Assembly (NCBI GenBank): GCA_014238415.1
Contig: JABABA010000013.1
Span: 31,744-95,743, forward strand
Reading direction: 5' to 3'
DNA length: 64,000 bases
From: Planctomycetota bacterium
Lineage (GTDB): Bacteria; Planctomycetota; UBA1135; GCA-002686595
Numbering within the stretch: the first letter of the stretch is position 1; each line of letters starts with the position of its first letter. The notes under the pieces were generated by a model. That model did no database searches and was not told the DNA's origin. It saw nothing but the letters and a program-made list of their open reading frames with translations. Both the position numbers and the translations under genes were made by a program. This document shows positions 18,129 through 27,336 of this stretch, piece after piece.

Positions 18129-18234
18129 GATTTCTTGAAAGGGTTTGGGGAACCTGGCCGGAATTGGTGACTCTCAATGGACAGCGCCCTCTGGCACTCT
18201 TGAGAAATCCCGAGACCCGAGACCACCAACCCCC

Positions 18235-19641
18235 ATGTATTTCGAACAGCACTATCTGACCTGTCTGGCCCAGGCTTCCTACTTTATCGCTGACACTGAA
18301 TCTGGCAGTGCGGTTGTGGTGGACCCCCAAAGGGATATCGAACCCTATCTTGCGGTGGCAGAGAAGCACGGCTGGAAAATTGAGCATGTGTACCTGACTC
18401 ACTTCCACGCGGATTTCCTGGCGGGTCATTTGGAGTTGCGCGAGCGGACAGGGGCCAAGATTCACCTCGGCGCCCGAGCTGAAGCCGAGTTTGACTTTGT
18501 GCCCGAGTCTGACGGCAGCACATTGGAGTTGGGGCCTCTGGTGCGCATTGTGGCAATGGAAACACCCGGGCATACGCCGGAGAGCATTTCGCTGCAGTTG
18601 TTTGATTCGAGCGCAGATGACTCTGTGCCCCAAATACTCTTGACTGGGGATGCCTTGTTCATCGGAGATGTAGGCCGGCCGGATCTCTTGGCGTCGATCG
18701 GCTATACAAAGGCGGAGTTGGGCCGGATGCTTTATGACAGCTTGCATAACAAGATCTTGAAGTTGCCGGATGACGTCATGGTCTATCCTGCCCACGGGGC
18801 TGGCTCCATGTGCGGCAAGAACCTCTCGGATGAAACCTCTTCCACCATTGGTGAGCAGCGGCGCAGCAACTATGCCCTGCAGCCAATGACCACCGATGAG
18901 TTTCTGGCAGTGGTTACCGCGGATCAGCCCGCGGCTCCCGCTTACTTCTTGCATGACGCCGACCTGAACCGCAAGGAGTTCCCGAACCTGGCCGTTGCCG
19001 TAGAGCGTGGTCTCGAAGCCCTCTCCTTGGACGGTTTCCTGGCCCACGCCAACCGGGGTGCCCAGATGGTTGATACCCGCGATGGTGAAGCCTTTGCACA
19101 GGGACATCTGGCGAGGAGCCTGAGCATTGGTTTGGAAGGCAAGTACGCCACCTGGGCGGGTTCTCTTTTGGATTTGAAGCGCCCGATCATTCTGATCGCT
19201 GACGCGGGTCGCGAAGAGGAAGCGATCATGCGTCTGGGCCGCATCGGTTTCGACATTGTGATCGGTTACCTGGATGGGGCCGCTCTTGCATGGAAGGACC
19301 GCTCCGAGCTGCTGTCACAATTCGAGCGTTTGGATGCCCTTGAGCTGTCGCAGGAGATCGAGGGCGCGGATGCTCCCGAGATTCTTGATGTGCGTAGTCC
19401 GGGGGAGTTCGCCGCCGGACACCTGGAGAATGCCCTCAATATCCCCCTTCCTGAACTTGGGGATCGCCTGGATGAGGTTCGCGGGGCTCAGGCCCTAGTC
19501 ATTCATTGCGCCGGGGGCTATCGCTCGGTGATTGCCGCCAGCCTGCTGGAGGCGGAGGGCTTCAGTGGTCTGCGTGACCTGCGCGGGGGCTTTGAGGCCT
19601 GGACCAACGCCGATCAAGCGGTGGTGCAGCCCAACGCCTGA
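18235..19641 (+). CDS. CstB-like persulfide dioxygenase fused to two rhodanese domains
   Basis: A 468-residue cytoplasmic protein. Residues 1-240 are a metallo-beta-lactamase fold of the ETHE1/persulfide dioxygenase type: THFHADFLAGH (H56, H58, D60, H65), H113 in ETPGHTPES, and LLTGDALFIGDVGRPDL. A first rhodanese-like domain (about 265-355) lacks the catalytic Cys (IADAGREEEA). The second (about 365-468) has it at C425 in HCAGGYRS. This order, dioxygenase, inactive rhodanese, active rhodanese, is that of Staphylococcus CstB, which oxidises persulfides to thiosulfate. The ATG at 18235 gives the normal MBL N-terminus (MYFEQHYLTCL). The next gene is 98 bases downstream. Confidence 0.93.
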   Translation: MYFEQHYLTCLAQASYFIADTESGSAVVVDPQRDIEPYLAVAEKHGWKIEHVYLTHFHADFLAGHLELRERTGAKIHLGARAEAEFDFVPESDGSTLELGPLVRIVAMETPGHTPESISLQLFDSSADDSVPQILLTGDALFIGDVGRPDLLASIGYTKAELGRMLYDSLHNKILKLPDDVMVYPAHGAGSMCGKNLSDETSSTIGEQRRSNYALQPMTTDEFLAVVTADQPAAPAYFLHDADLNRKEFPNLAVAVERGLEALSLDGFLAHANRGAQMVDTRDGEAFAQGHLARSLSIGLEGKYATWAGSLLDLKRPIILIADAGREEEAIMRLGRIGFDIVIGYLDGAALAWKDRSELLSQFERLDALELSQEIEGADAPEILDVRSPGEFAAGHLENALNIPLPELGDRLDEVRGAQALVIHCAGGYRSVIAASLLEAEGFSGLRDLRGGFEAWTNADQAVVQPNA

Positions 19642-19739
19642 GCGCTGAGGAAATAGCCGAAGTTTCCCGGGAACCCTTTCGCGTGGCTTGTCTCCAAGAG
19701 AGTGGGCCAGTTCTCCAACGCAAGAAAACAAATACCATC

Positions 19740-20300
19740 ATGACTCAATTCCAACTGACCAGCGTCAACGTTGACAACCCTGTGGCCCTCCTGTCCGCAA
19801 AACGCTTCGTGGTGGATGTTCGCACTCCCGCGGAATTCAATGAGGTGCATGTGGAAGGTGCCCTGAGCTTTCCCCTGGGAGGCCTGGCCCGTAGCGCGAC
19901 CAAGGTGGCGGAACTGGCCGCTGGCCGGCCCGTGACCTTGATCTGCCGTACGGGCAAGCGTGCGGAAGAAGGACGCAAGTTGCTGTCAAGTTCCGGGCTT
20001 GACGATGCTCATTGCTTGGAAGGGGGCATTGAAGCCTGGATTGCTGCGGGCAACCCGGTCACGCGCAGCGGCGCCAAAGCGATCAGCTTGGAGCGTCAGG
20101 TGCGCATCAGCGCGGGAGCCCTGGTGTTTCTCGGTAGCTTGGCTGCTTGGTTTGTTGCGCCCGCCTTTTTGATTCTGCCGGGGTTTGTGGGCGCGGGACT
20201 GGTCTTCGCCGGAGTGACTGACACCTGTGGCATGGCAATGATGTTGGCCAAGATGCCCTGGAACAAAGCCCGAGGGTCCGCCCCTCAATATTCTGTCTGA
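19740..20300 (+). CDS. YgaP-like membrane rhodanese
   Basis: A 186-residue protein. Residues 10-110 form a rhodanese domain with the active loop ICRTGKR (C69), followed by two hydrophobic helices (about 125-170) of the DUF2892 type. This is the architecture of E. coli YgaP, a membrane-bound sulfurtransferase. It probably carries sulfane sulfur next to the membrane, working with the CstB-like enzyme upstream and the TauE/SafE exporter 17 bases downstream. The start at 19740 excludes a short unrelated extension. Confidence 0.92.
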   Translation: MTQFQLTSVNVDNPVALLSAKRFVVDVRTPAEFNEVHVEGALSFPLGGLARSATKVAELAAGRPVTLICRTGKRAEEGRKLLSSSGLDDAHCLEGGIEAWIAAGNPVTRSGAKAISLERQVRISAGALVFLGSLAAWFVAPAFLILPGFVGAGLVFAGVTDTCGMAMMLAKMPWNKARGSAPQYSV

Positions 20301-20317
20301 CGGTCCAGGTTGCTTGC

Positions 20318-21136
20318 ATGTTCTTTGCTCTGATCGGTGCTCTGGTGGTTGGCTTGTCCCTGGGAGCCTTGGGTTCCGGGGGCTCGATTCTGACCGTGCC
20401 GGTCTTGACCTTTCTAGTGGGCCAGCCCGAAAAGGTGGCCATTGCTGGGTCGTTGGTCATCGTGGGGGGCATCGCCCTGGTGGGAGCCAGCAGGGCCTGG
20501 CGCGCGGGGCGTGTGGACTTGCACAGTGTGCTCTGGTTCGGCGTGCCGGGCATGGGTGGATCCTTCGTTGGGGCGTGGCTTGGGGGCATGGTCCCGGGCA
20601 GAGTGCAGTTGCTGGTCTTTGGCCTCGTGATGCTCGTCGGGGCCTGGCTGATGTTGCGGCCCATGCAGGCGAGCAAGGTGGCTCACGGACGGCCGCCCTT
20701 GGCTCTGATCGTGGTGGAGGGCTTCTTGGTGGGGGTCATCACCGGATTCGTGGGGGTGGGTGGAGGTTTTTTGATCGTGCCTGCCCTCGGGATCTTGGGT
20801 GGTCTATCCATGAGCCGCGCGATCGGTACAAGTCTGGTGATCATCGTGTTGAAGTCCTTGGCGGGTTTTGTCAAGTATCAGGGAGTGTTGGAGGCCCAGG
20901 GGTTTGAACTGGATTGGGTCGTGATCGGTCTTTTCATTGTGGTGGGAATCGTGGGCACGACCTTGGGCCAGACCTTTGGCCAGCGCATGTCCGACGTGCG
21001 CTTGCGACAGTCCTTTGCGGCGTTGCTCTTGGTGGTGGGTACCGGAATCCTGGTTCAAGGCGCCTGGCGATTTTCTCACGCCGAATTCCAGACGCCCACG
21101 AGTGATTCCGCCGCGTCGTCCCAGGTTCGCACCTGA
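20318..21136 (+). CDS. TauE/SafE family sulfite/sulfur-anion exporter
   Basis: A 272-residue protein with about eight transmembrane segments in two repeats. The first has the family motif GALGSGGSILTVPVL, repeated in the second half as GFVGVGGGFLIVPAL. TauE/SafE proteins are thought to export sulfite, sulfoacetate or similar anions. Being directly downstream of persulfide dioxygenase and rhodanese genes supports export of sulfite or thiosulfate. The last 61 bases overlap, tail to tail, the 3' end of the glycosyltransferase gene on the other strand. Confidence 0.92.
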   Translation: MFFALIGALVVGLSLGALGSGGSILTVPVLTFLVGQPEKVAIAGSLVIVGGIALVGASRAWRAGRVDLHSVLWFGVPGMGGSFVGAWLGGMVPGRVQLLVFGLVMLVGAWLMLRPMQASKVAHGRPPLALIVVEGFLVGVITGFVGVGGGFLIVPALGILGGLSMSRAIGTSLVIIVLKSLAGFVKYQGVLEAQGFELDWVVIGLFIVVGIVGTTLGQTFGQRMSDVRLRQSFAALLLVVGTGILVQGAWRFSHAEFQTPTSDSAASSQVRT

Positions 21137-22098
21137 CACATGACCGGGGCTTGATCCAAGGCCTGGCTCAAGGCTGCGGCGCAGTCTTGATGACTTTCTG
21201 GAGTAAAGCGTGGAACTTCAGCCGGTGCGATTTCTAGGTGGGCGGGAATGTCGCTGACCGCCAGACGCGCACCCGCGTGCAGAGCTTCGAGCACGGGCAG
21301 GCCAAAGCCTTCAAGGCGTGAGGTCAAGAGCACCGCAGAACAGGTAGCGTAGAGTTCGGCCAACTCCTGATCAGGAATTGGACCCGTGTACCGCACCCTG
21401 TCCAATACCCCCAATCGCGCCGCTTCGGTTTGCATGCGCTGTGCCATGGAGCCGCGTACGGCTCCCACGAAGAGCATGGTGGGCAGGCTCGGATCTTCTG
21501 CCAGTGCGCGTACCGCAGTGAGGGGATTCTTACGCGGCTCCAAGTGACCGGGCACCAGCACGAAGGGTTTGCTGGGTGTGGAACGCTTGACCCTCTGCAG
21601 GTGGTCGCCCCCGTGGTGAATCACATGCAACTGGCGCGGGGTTGCCAGACGCGCCACCTCATCGGCAGTGGCCTGACTGACCGTGATGACGGCCTGGGCG
21701 TTTTGGATGGCCTGCTTGAGCCAGCTACGGCCCAAAAGAGAACTTTGGCGTCGTACATCGTGTTGTAGGTGCACCATGGGAAGGTCTTTGGGGCCCGCCG
21801 AGGGCAGGTGCCCTCCGTGCACGAGATCGATTGGGCCCAGGCCTTGGATCGCCTCTTCCAGGGCCTGTTTCTGCCACAGAATTCGTTGCATCCGTGAGGA
21901 TCCGATGCTGCTGCTGAGCAGTTCCACCCCGGGCAATCGGAACCCCAACCCCGAGCGCGGGGTGAGCATGCTCAGGGACCCTCCGCGTGCTTTCAGGATC
22001 GCGGCCGCGCGTGGGAAGATTTCCGTGGCGTGTCGGCGCACACCACCCATGGGTTGAGCCAAGGCGAGGCCGTTGATTAGGACTCGGGAGGCGCTCAT
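21076..22098 (-). CDS. GT4-family glycosyltransferase
   Basis: A 340-residue GT-B fold glycosyltransferase of family GT4. The N-terminal half has GGVRRHATEI, VHLQHDVRR and AVITVSQATADEV. The C-terminal half has PFVLVPGHLEPRKNP and the donor-binding TSRLEGFGLPVLEALHAGA segment (E-x7-E motif). I chose the ATG at 22098 because it overlaps the stop of the upstream glycosyltransferase (ATGA); an ATG 15 bases earlier is possible. It probably adds a sugar to a cell-surface polysaccharide; donor and acceptor are unknown. Confidence 0.9.
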   Translation of the reverse strand: MSASRVLINGLALAQPMGGVRRHATEIFPRAAAILKARGGSLSMLTPRSGLGFRLPGVELLSSSIGSSRMQRILWQKQALEEAIQGLGPIDLVHGGHLPSAGPKDLPMVHLQHDVRRQSSLLGRSWLKQAIQNAQAVITVSQATADEVARLATPRQLHVIHHGGDHLQRVKRSTPSKPFVLVPGHLEPRKNPLTAVRALAEDPSLPTMLFVGAVRGSMAQRMQTEAARLGVLDRVRYTGPIPDQELAELYATCSAVLLTSRLEGFGLPVLEALHAGARLAVSDIPAHLEIAPAEVPRFTPESHQDCAAALSQALDQAPVMCQVRTWDDAAESLVGVWNSA

Positions 22099-23135
22099 GA
22101 GAGCGACTTCCATACTTGCTCGATGCCTTGGGCCGTGCGTTCCCAGGTAAAAGGAGCGGCTTGCGCGATGAGTTGCTCTCGCCGGCTTTCGCTCTGGTCC
22201 AGGGCATCTGCGATTCCGTCCGCAACTGATTCAGGATCAGCGGGATCACAATGGAAACCAGGGGCTCCCGCAGTCTGTGCCTGCACGCTACCAACCGGTG
22301 TCAAGGTTGCCGTGCCCGAGGCGTGAGCCTCAAGGACCGGCAGAGCAAAGCCCTCCGACTGGGAGAGCACTGGTACCAGGGCAGCGAGGCGCATCAGCCC
22401 CGGCAAGTGTGCGGCTTCAATGGTCCCCGGGGTGGAAATGAAACGGGCCAGACCCAACTGTTGTGCCAATCCCAAATCCGTGCGCAGGTCATGGGTATCG
22501 GGCCCGGTGACTACTACTTGGACTGTGGGCCCTTTTCGTTCCACAAGCGTGGCCACCCCTCGCAGCAGTGAAGCGAGATTCTTTTTGGCGCGCACGGCAC
22601 CCAGGCACAGCAAGAGCGGTCGCTCGGGTAGGGAGTAGGTTCCCAGCAAGACTTCGTCTATGACATTGTCGGGTGGTTGAGCGCAGAAGGTGTCATCAAC
22701 GCCCCAGGGGATCACATGCAACTTGCCATTGTCCTCAGCCAGGGGCAGACCCAAGTCGTCAGCGACTACGCTGGAGGCCGTGATCACCCTGTCTGCCCAG
22801 CGTGTTCCAAAGCTGGCCCAGAAACGGTGGCTCCAATTAGCGTTCTCCTGGCAACCATGTTGCCAGGGCAATTCGTGAATGGTCTGCACCCGTTTGCCTG
22901 GTCCGCGCCAGGCGAAAGCCGAGGTGAAGCTGTGGATGCCAGCCAGATTCATGTGCTGGACACGCTTTCCATGGCCCGCACGGAACGCCCGGGGGGATGT
23001 GCCCTGGGGGGGAAGCAGGCGTACTACTTCAAGCTCACCGCGGGACTCAAGGGCAGTCAGGGTTGATTCCACAGCCCGGGTGATTCCCGCCGAGTGGGGA
23101 GGCAGGGTCGGGCTGAGGTCGAATCCAACGCGCAT
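22095..23135 (-). CDS. GT4-family glycosyltransferase
   Basis: A 346-residue GT4 enzyme. The start at 23135 gives MRVGFDLSP, the usual first beta strand of this group. Further motifs are TIHELPWQHG, VITASSVVADDLG, LLCLGAVRAKKNL and the donor-site block QSEGFALPVLEAHASGT. It is the first gene of a two-gene operon with the glycosyltransferase at 21076-22098 and is divergent from the aminopeptidase gene, with 63 bases between. It resembles the glycosyltransferase at 31524-32693, so these clusters may serve one polysaccharide. Confidence 0.92.
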   Translation of the reverse strand: MRVGFDLSPTLPPHSAGITRAVESTLTALESRGELEVVRLLPPQGTSPRAFRAGHGKRVQHMNLAGIHSFTSAFAWRGPGKRVQTIHELPWQHGCQENANWSHRFWASFGTRWADRVITASSVVADDLGLPLAEDNGKLHVIPWGVDDTFCAQPPDNVIDEVLLGTYSLPERPLLLCLGAVRAKKNLASLLRGVATLVERKGPTVQVVVTGPDTHDLRTDLGLAQQLGLARFISTPGTIEAAHLPGLMRLAALVPVLSQSEGFALPVLEAHASGTATLTPVGSVQAQTAGAPGFHCDPADPESVADGIADALDQSESRREQLIAQAAPFTWERTAQGIEQVWKSLS

Positions 23136-23198
23136 GGGGAGGGAAGGATACCTATCCGCAACAGGAGAGTGGGTGATCTGCACGCTACTCTTCTGCCT

Positions 23199-24707
23199 AT
23201 GCAACGAACCTCAAAACTCTGGATCGCCGCCCTCCTGGTGGGTGCCCTGCTTCCCCATGTGCCAGCCCAGGATCGACAGGTTCGCACGGGCGAGCCTCGG
23301 CAGACTCCAGGCTCCAAAGTCTCCTCACAGCAGACCAAGGTTTTTACTCTGCCCTTCGGTGACAACCTGGTCCGTCAAGCAGACGGCGCGGCTACTTGCG
23401 GTCTGGGGAGCGACTGGCATGCAGGTAGACGCCGGGAACTGGCTAGCCGCCTGGAAACTGGGATTGTGGTCTTGCGAGGCCTGCCCGAACCCAGAGCCAG
23501 CTTGGGTTTTCATCAGGACAAGAATTTTTGGTATCTGACCGGAGTCGAGAGTCCGAATGTTGCTTTCGTGATCGACCTGGACACAGGCCGTGAGGTGCTG
23601 TTCGTTTCCAAACCCAGCGGCTTTGCAGAGAGCTGGAATGGGGAGATCTGGGACACGGACGATGAATGGGTCAAGGAACTGACCGGCGTTGAAGAAGTGC
23701 GCGCAAACGATCCCGGCAGAGGCGGCAACAGGGGTCTACTCGAACTGATTGATGAGTTGGTGGAGGAAAACGCTGAGCGTCCGATCTGGACCCTGCAAAC
23801 CGCTCATGTGGAACTGTCCGGAGCTTACGACAGCGCCTTGCCCTATGACCGTGCGCGCAAGCTTGACAGCCTGGATGGAAGGATCAGTCGCGAGACGGCT
23901 TTGGCCGGGCACCTTTCCCAGCGATATGCAGAGCAGGAAATTGAAGTGCGCGACTTGACCCCGGCTCTTTGGGAGATGCGCGTGATCAAGACTGACAGGG
24001 AAGTGGAAGCCATGCGTCGCGCATCTCGTTCGGGAGCCCTGGCGATTCAAGAGGCAATTCGATCCACGCGAGCCGGTCTTGGGGAATGGGACATCGACTC
24101 CTTGATTACCTGGCAGCAGCGAAGATTCGGCGCCACGGGTCCGGCGTATGCGGCCATTGTGGGATCTGGCGCCAACAGCCTTGTCTTGCACTACAATTTC
24201 TCTTCACGGCGCATGCTTGAGGGAGAAGTGCTGTTGGTGGACTTTGCTCCCGAGGTGGATCACTATGTCAGTGACGTGACCCGCACCTGGCCAGTTGGCG
24301 GCGTGTTCACAGACGAGATGATTCCCATCTACGACGCTGTTCTTGCCGCCCAGGAGGCTGCTATCGCTCAGGTCAGAGCAGGTGCGCGCATGCGGGACGT
24401 GTCTGGTGCAGCCACCAAGGTGTTGCGTGAGCGCGGGTACCAATGCCCCCATGGAATCTCTCATTCGGTGGGTATGGCGGTGCATGATCCCGGGCGCCTG
24501 GGCCAGACACTCAAGGCGGGCATGGTGTTCACCATTGAGCCGGGCGTGTATGATTCAGACACCGGTATCGGCGTTCGGATCGAGGACGTGATCCTGGTGA
24601 CAGAAGATGGCTGCGAAGTCCTGTCGGCTGACTGTCCCAAGAGTCGCGAGGCTATTGAAGCCCTGATGGCTGAAGAAGGCATTCTCGACCTGATTGATGC
24701 GCGCTGA
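23199..24707 (+). CDS. Exported Xaa-Pro aminopeptidase (M24B)
   Basis: A 502-residue protein with a signal peptide (MQRTSKLWIAALLVGALL). It has a creatinase-like N-terminal domain and a pita-bread catalytic domain with the five metal ligands in order: two Asp in LVDFAPEVDHYVSDVTR, His in HSVGMAVHD, Glu in FTIEPGVY and Glu in RIEDVILVTEDG. It is aminopeptidase P-like and should release an N-terminal residue before proline. The cytoplasmic E. coli PepP has no signal peptide, so this one probably acts in the periplasm. Two small lipoprotein genes follow. Confidence 0.93.
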   Translation: MQRTSKLWIAALLVGALLPHVPAQDRQVRTGEPRQTPGSKVSSQQTKVFTLPFGDNLVRQADGAATCGLGSDWHAGRRRELASRLETGIVVLRGLPEPRASLGFHQDKNFWYLTGVESPNVAFVIDLDTGREVLFVSKPSGFAESWNGEIWDTDDEWVKELTGVEEVRANDPGRGGNRGLLELIDELVEENAERPIWTLQTAHVELSGAYDSALPYDRARKLDSLDGRISRETALAGHLSQRYAEQEIEVRDLTPALWEMRVIKTDREVEAMRRASRSGALAIQEAIRSTRAGLGEWDIDSLITWQQRRFGATGPAYAAIVGSGANSLVLHYNFSSRRMLEGEVLLVDFAPEVDHYVSDVTRTWPVGGVFTDEMIPIYDAVLAAQEAAIAQVRAGARMRDVSGAATKVLRERGYQCPHGISHSVGMAVHDPGRLGQTLKAGMVFTIEPGVYDSDTGIGVRIEDVILVTEDGCEVLSADCPKSREAIEALMAEEGILDLIDAR

Positions 24708-24725
24708 CCAACCCGAGTGAACCCA

Positions 24726-25094
24726 ATGAACAAGTTCTTGATTCTGCTTGCTGTCGTGCTGCTGCCCGGCTGTTTCATTTCCCGCACCACAGTGGATCGA
24801 CCCTTGAATGCAGGCGTGGTCAGTCGTCTGGTTCCCGGTGAGACCACGGCCGCAGAGGTGGCCCAGTTGATGGGGGCTCCAGCTGAGGTCGTACAGCTCG
24901 GGCTGCGCACGGCTTGGCGCTATGAGTACAAGGTCCAGAAACAAGCCGCTGCTTTCCTGCTGGTTCTGGGTCTGCGCGGGGTTGATGCCCAGTCAGATCG
25001 GGTCTGGGTGTTCTTCGATGAACAAGGTGGTTTGACCCATGTGGGCACATCGTTTGCTTCGGATCAAACCGAGTACACGGTCCCGGGTTTTTGA
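24726..25094 (+). CDS. Small lipoprotein, BamE/SmpA-like
   Basis: A 122-residue protein with a lipoprotein signal (ILLAVVLLPGC; lipobox LPGC). After the Cys comes the segment VSRLVPGETTAAEVAQLMGAP, the pattern of SmpA/OmlA (BamE-type) folds, then WRYEYKVQ and a beta strand with a DRVWVFFDEQG turn. It is probably attached to the outer membrane. The ATG at 24726 is preferred over a GTG nine bases earlier. The next gene is a diverged copy of this one. Confidence 0.78.
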   Translation: MNKFLILLAVVLLPGCFISRTTVDRPLNAGVVSRLVPGETTAAEVAQLMGAPAEVVQLGLRTAWRYEYKVQKQAAAFLLVLGLRGVDAQSDRVWVFFDEQGGLTHVGTSFASDQTEYTVPGF

Positions 25095-25102
25095 GACCCG
25101 GG
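25082..25102. other. Small hairpin across the stop codon
   Basis: A 7-bp GC-rich stem (CCCGGGT and ACCCGGG) with a 7-base loop spans the stop codon of the first lipoprotein gene and ends seven bases before the ATG of the second. It may limit translation of the second gene. Confidence 0.35.
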
Positions 25103-25108
25103 TGCTGA

Positions 25109-25552
25109 ATGAAGTCTTCTGGCGCGATCTGGGGATTGAAGGCAGCTGGCTGTGTGCTGGCTCTAGGCCTGTGTGGTTGTGTCAGCGGGACTCTCGCACA
25201 GGAGCGCTGGCACGAGGTCATTTCCCCCGGAGCGCTTGACCAGCTTGTTCCTGGCGAGTCCACACTTGAGGACTGTCTTCGAGAACTGGGCGCTCCCTTG
25301 CGGGTGGAGGAACTCGGAGAGCAGACGGTTCTGATTTGGGGCTGGCGTGATGTGCATGGCTTTCAGGTGTCGGTTTCTGTTCCCCTAGGGGACAATTCGG
25401 CAAATTTCTCCTGGACGGACGAGGTCCAGCACCTTCAAGGAGTAGTGGCGATCTTGGGCCCCGATCAGGTCTTGAGCCTTCTGCGTCGGGGCCAGCTGGG
25501 AGAGATCCTGCCGGCCAAGCGCCGTGCGCCTCGTCTGATCGTGTCCGATTGA
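25109..25552 (+). CDS. Small lipoprotein, paralogue of the preceding gene
   Basis: A 147-residue protein with a lipobox (LGLCGC) at about residues 19-24. The segment LDQLVPGESTLEDCLRELGAP is clearly related to VSRLVPGETTAAEVAQLMGAP in the upstream lipoprotein, and a Trp-containing strand follows in both (LIWGWRD and WRYEYKV). The two probably arose by tandem duplication of a BamE/SmpA-like domain. The second half differs, with no clear family. It lies 14 bases downstream of its paralogue. Confidence 0.72.
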   Translation: MKSSGAIWGLKAAGCVLALGLCGCVSGTLAQERWHEVISPGALDQLVPGESTLEDCLRELGAPLRVEELGEQTVLIWGWRDVHGFQVSVSVPLGDNSANFSWTDEVQHLQGVVAILGPDQVLSLLRRGQLGEILPAKRRAPRLIVSD

Positions 25553-25746
25553 GGGCAGTTCTCGCCCGTATTGCCATGTCCCTGTTCCCTGCTTGCAAGT
25601 CGGGTGTCGGCTGGGGATGATGCCAAGGCCTGGGTTGGGCTCCCCTGTCCCCGCTCATGCAGTGGAATCCATTTCCCCTTGAAGTGCTTCCTCCGTCCAT
25701 CCGCCGCGCTTTGCCCGGTGGCCGCTGATCCCTCTTGATTCTCCCC

Positions 25747-27336
25747 ATGTCAAACCAAGTCCACGCAAGTGATCTCTCCGAGCGCGAGAAGCGCCTCCTT
25801 TTCTGGGCCAGCTTCCTTTCCTTGACCGCAGCTGGAGTGGGCTTTGCGTTCCGAATGGCCAAGGGTGGCGAATATGGCGAAGCCTTGGGTTTGAGCAACC
25901 AGCAAGTGGGCGAAGTCTTTGGTGCTTCCTTGTGGCCGATTGCATTGACCATGATTGGATTCAGCTTGATCGTGGACCGAACGGGGTACAAGGTGCCCAT
26001 GATCGGTGCCTTCGTGCTGCAGGTGGTTTCCGCAATAGGCATCTGTATGTCGGAGAGCTATCAGTCTCTTTACCTCTTCACAATCTGCGCAGGACTGGGA
26101 CATGGAATCATTGAAGCGGTGATCAATCCCATTTGCGCTGCGGTCTACCCAAAGGAAAAGACCAAGTGGTTGACGATTTTGCACGCTGCTTGGCCTGCGG
26201 GCATGATGCTGGGGACACTTGCGATTATTACCTCTGACAGTCTCTTTGAAGGGGGTGTGGGTTGGCAGATGCACTCTCTTTGGATGGTCATACCAGCGGT
26301 GGCTTATTTGTTCATGTACATGCCATGCAAGTTCCCCGTTGATGAGCGTGTTCTGGCTGGGGTGCCCTATAAGGAAATGTTGCAGCAGGTGGGCGCTTTG
26401 ACCGCTGCCTTGGCTGCTTTCCTGATGACCTATGAGATTGGCAATCAGGTCTTCCAGTTGACAGATTGGTTCGAGAAGAAGCCGGACAACTGGTTCAGCA
26501 TCAGTCTGGGGGCGGGAATCGCCATGGGCTTTGGGTTTGGCCTACTGGTGGGCAGTTTGGGTCGGCCTTTGTTCTTCCTCATGTGCCTGCTCATGATCCC
26601 CGTGGCCACGGCGGAACTGGGGACGGACGCTTGGATTAGGAACCTGATGGCGCCGGTTCTGACCGATTTCGACCTCGACCCCGCCATGGCTTTGGTGTTC
26701 TCAGCCGCGATCATGTTGACCCTGCGTGTCTTTGCCGGTGGCGTACTCAAGTTATTTAGTCCTCCGGGCCTGTTGTGTGTGAGCGGAGTGTTTTCTGCAG
26801 TCGGTCTCTACTGGCTTGCAGGTGCGACGGGCGCTGCCGTCTTTGTGGCTTTTGTGCTCTATGCGATGGGGCAGACATACTACTGGCCCTGCATCCTGGG
26901 CTTCACTTCAGAACGCTATCCCAGAGGCGGCGCCTTGACTCTGAATACGGTTTCTGCCATCGGCCTGTTGTCGTTTGGGGTGATTGGTGCGCCGATTCTA
27001 GGGGCGTTCTTTGATGAGTCGATTCATGAGTCTGTCGTTGCGGACGCACCGGAACTGGCGGAGAGTGCCACCACTGATGGCGGCTTCATGTGGATGACCC
27101 ATAAGAAGATTGATGCAACCAAGGCGGGCGAGTTTGCAGCAAACCTGAGCGAGGCTGAACAGGCTTCCCTGGCCGAGGTCTATTCCGACTCGGGGAGCGC
27201 ACAACTTGAGGCGGGCCGCGGCGCCTTGAAGTTCGCAGCTCGCTTCCCTGCATTGCTGTTTGTGGTCTTCGGCCTGATCGCTCTCTACTTCCGCTCCAAG
27301 GGTGGCTACAAGCCAGTCATCTTGAGCGAGGAGTAA
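25747..27336 (+). CDS. MFS transporter
   Basis: A 529-residue protein with about 12 hydrophobic segments in two halves. The loop between helices 2 and 3 has DRTGYKVPM, the MFS D-R-x-G-[RK]-[RK] signature in relaxed form. An extended soluble stretch of about 80 residues sits between the last two helices (about 425-505). The substrate is not recognisable; sugar-type MFS proteins of similar layout exist in planctomycetes. I preferred the ATG at 25747 to a TTG 12 bases upstream. No operon partner is seen. Confidence 0.85.
   Translation: MSNQVHASDLSEREKRLLFWASFLSLTAAGVGFAFRMAKGGEYGEALGLSNQQVGEVFGASLWPIALTMIGFSLIVDRTGYKVPMIGAFVLQVVSAIGICMSESYQSLYLFTICAGLGHGIIEAVINPICAAVYPKEKTKWLTILHAAWPAGMMLGTLAIITSDSLFEGGVGWQMHSLWMVIPAVAYLFMYMPCKFPVDERVLAGVPYKEMLQQVGALTAALAAFLMTYEIGNQVFQLTDWFEKKPDNWFSISLGAGIAMGFGFGLLVGSLGRPLFFLMCLLMIPVATAELGTDAWIRNLMAPVLTDFDLDPAMALVFSAAIMLTLRVFAGGVLKLFSPPGLLCVSGVFSAVGLYWLAGATGAAVFVAFVLYAMGQTYYWPCILGFTSERYPRGGALTLNTVSAIGLLSFGVIGAPILGAFFDESIHESVVADAPELAESATTDGGFMWMTHKKIDATKAGEFAANLSEAEQASLAEVYSDSGSAQLEAGRGALKFAARFPALLFVVFGLIALYFRSKGGYKPVILSEE

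Noticed and set aside
17761..19107. 448-codon minus-strand frame
   Set aside because: It lies opposite the sigma factor and CstB-like genes, both of which have clear family motifs.
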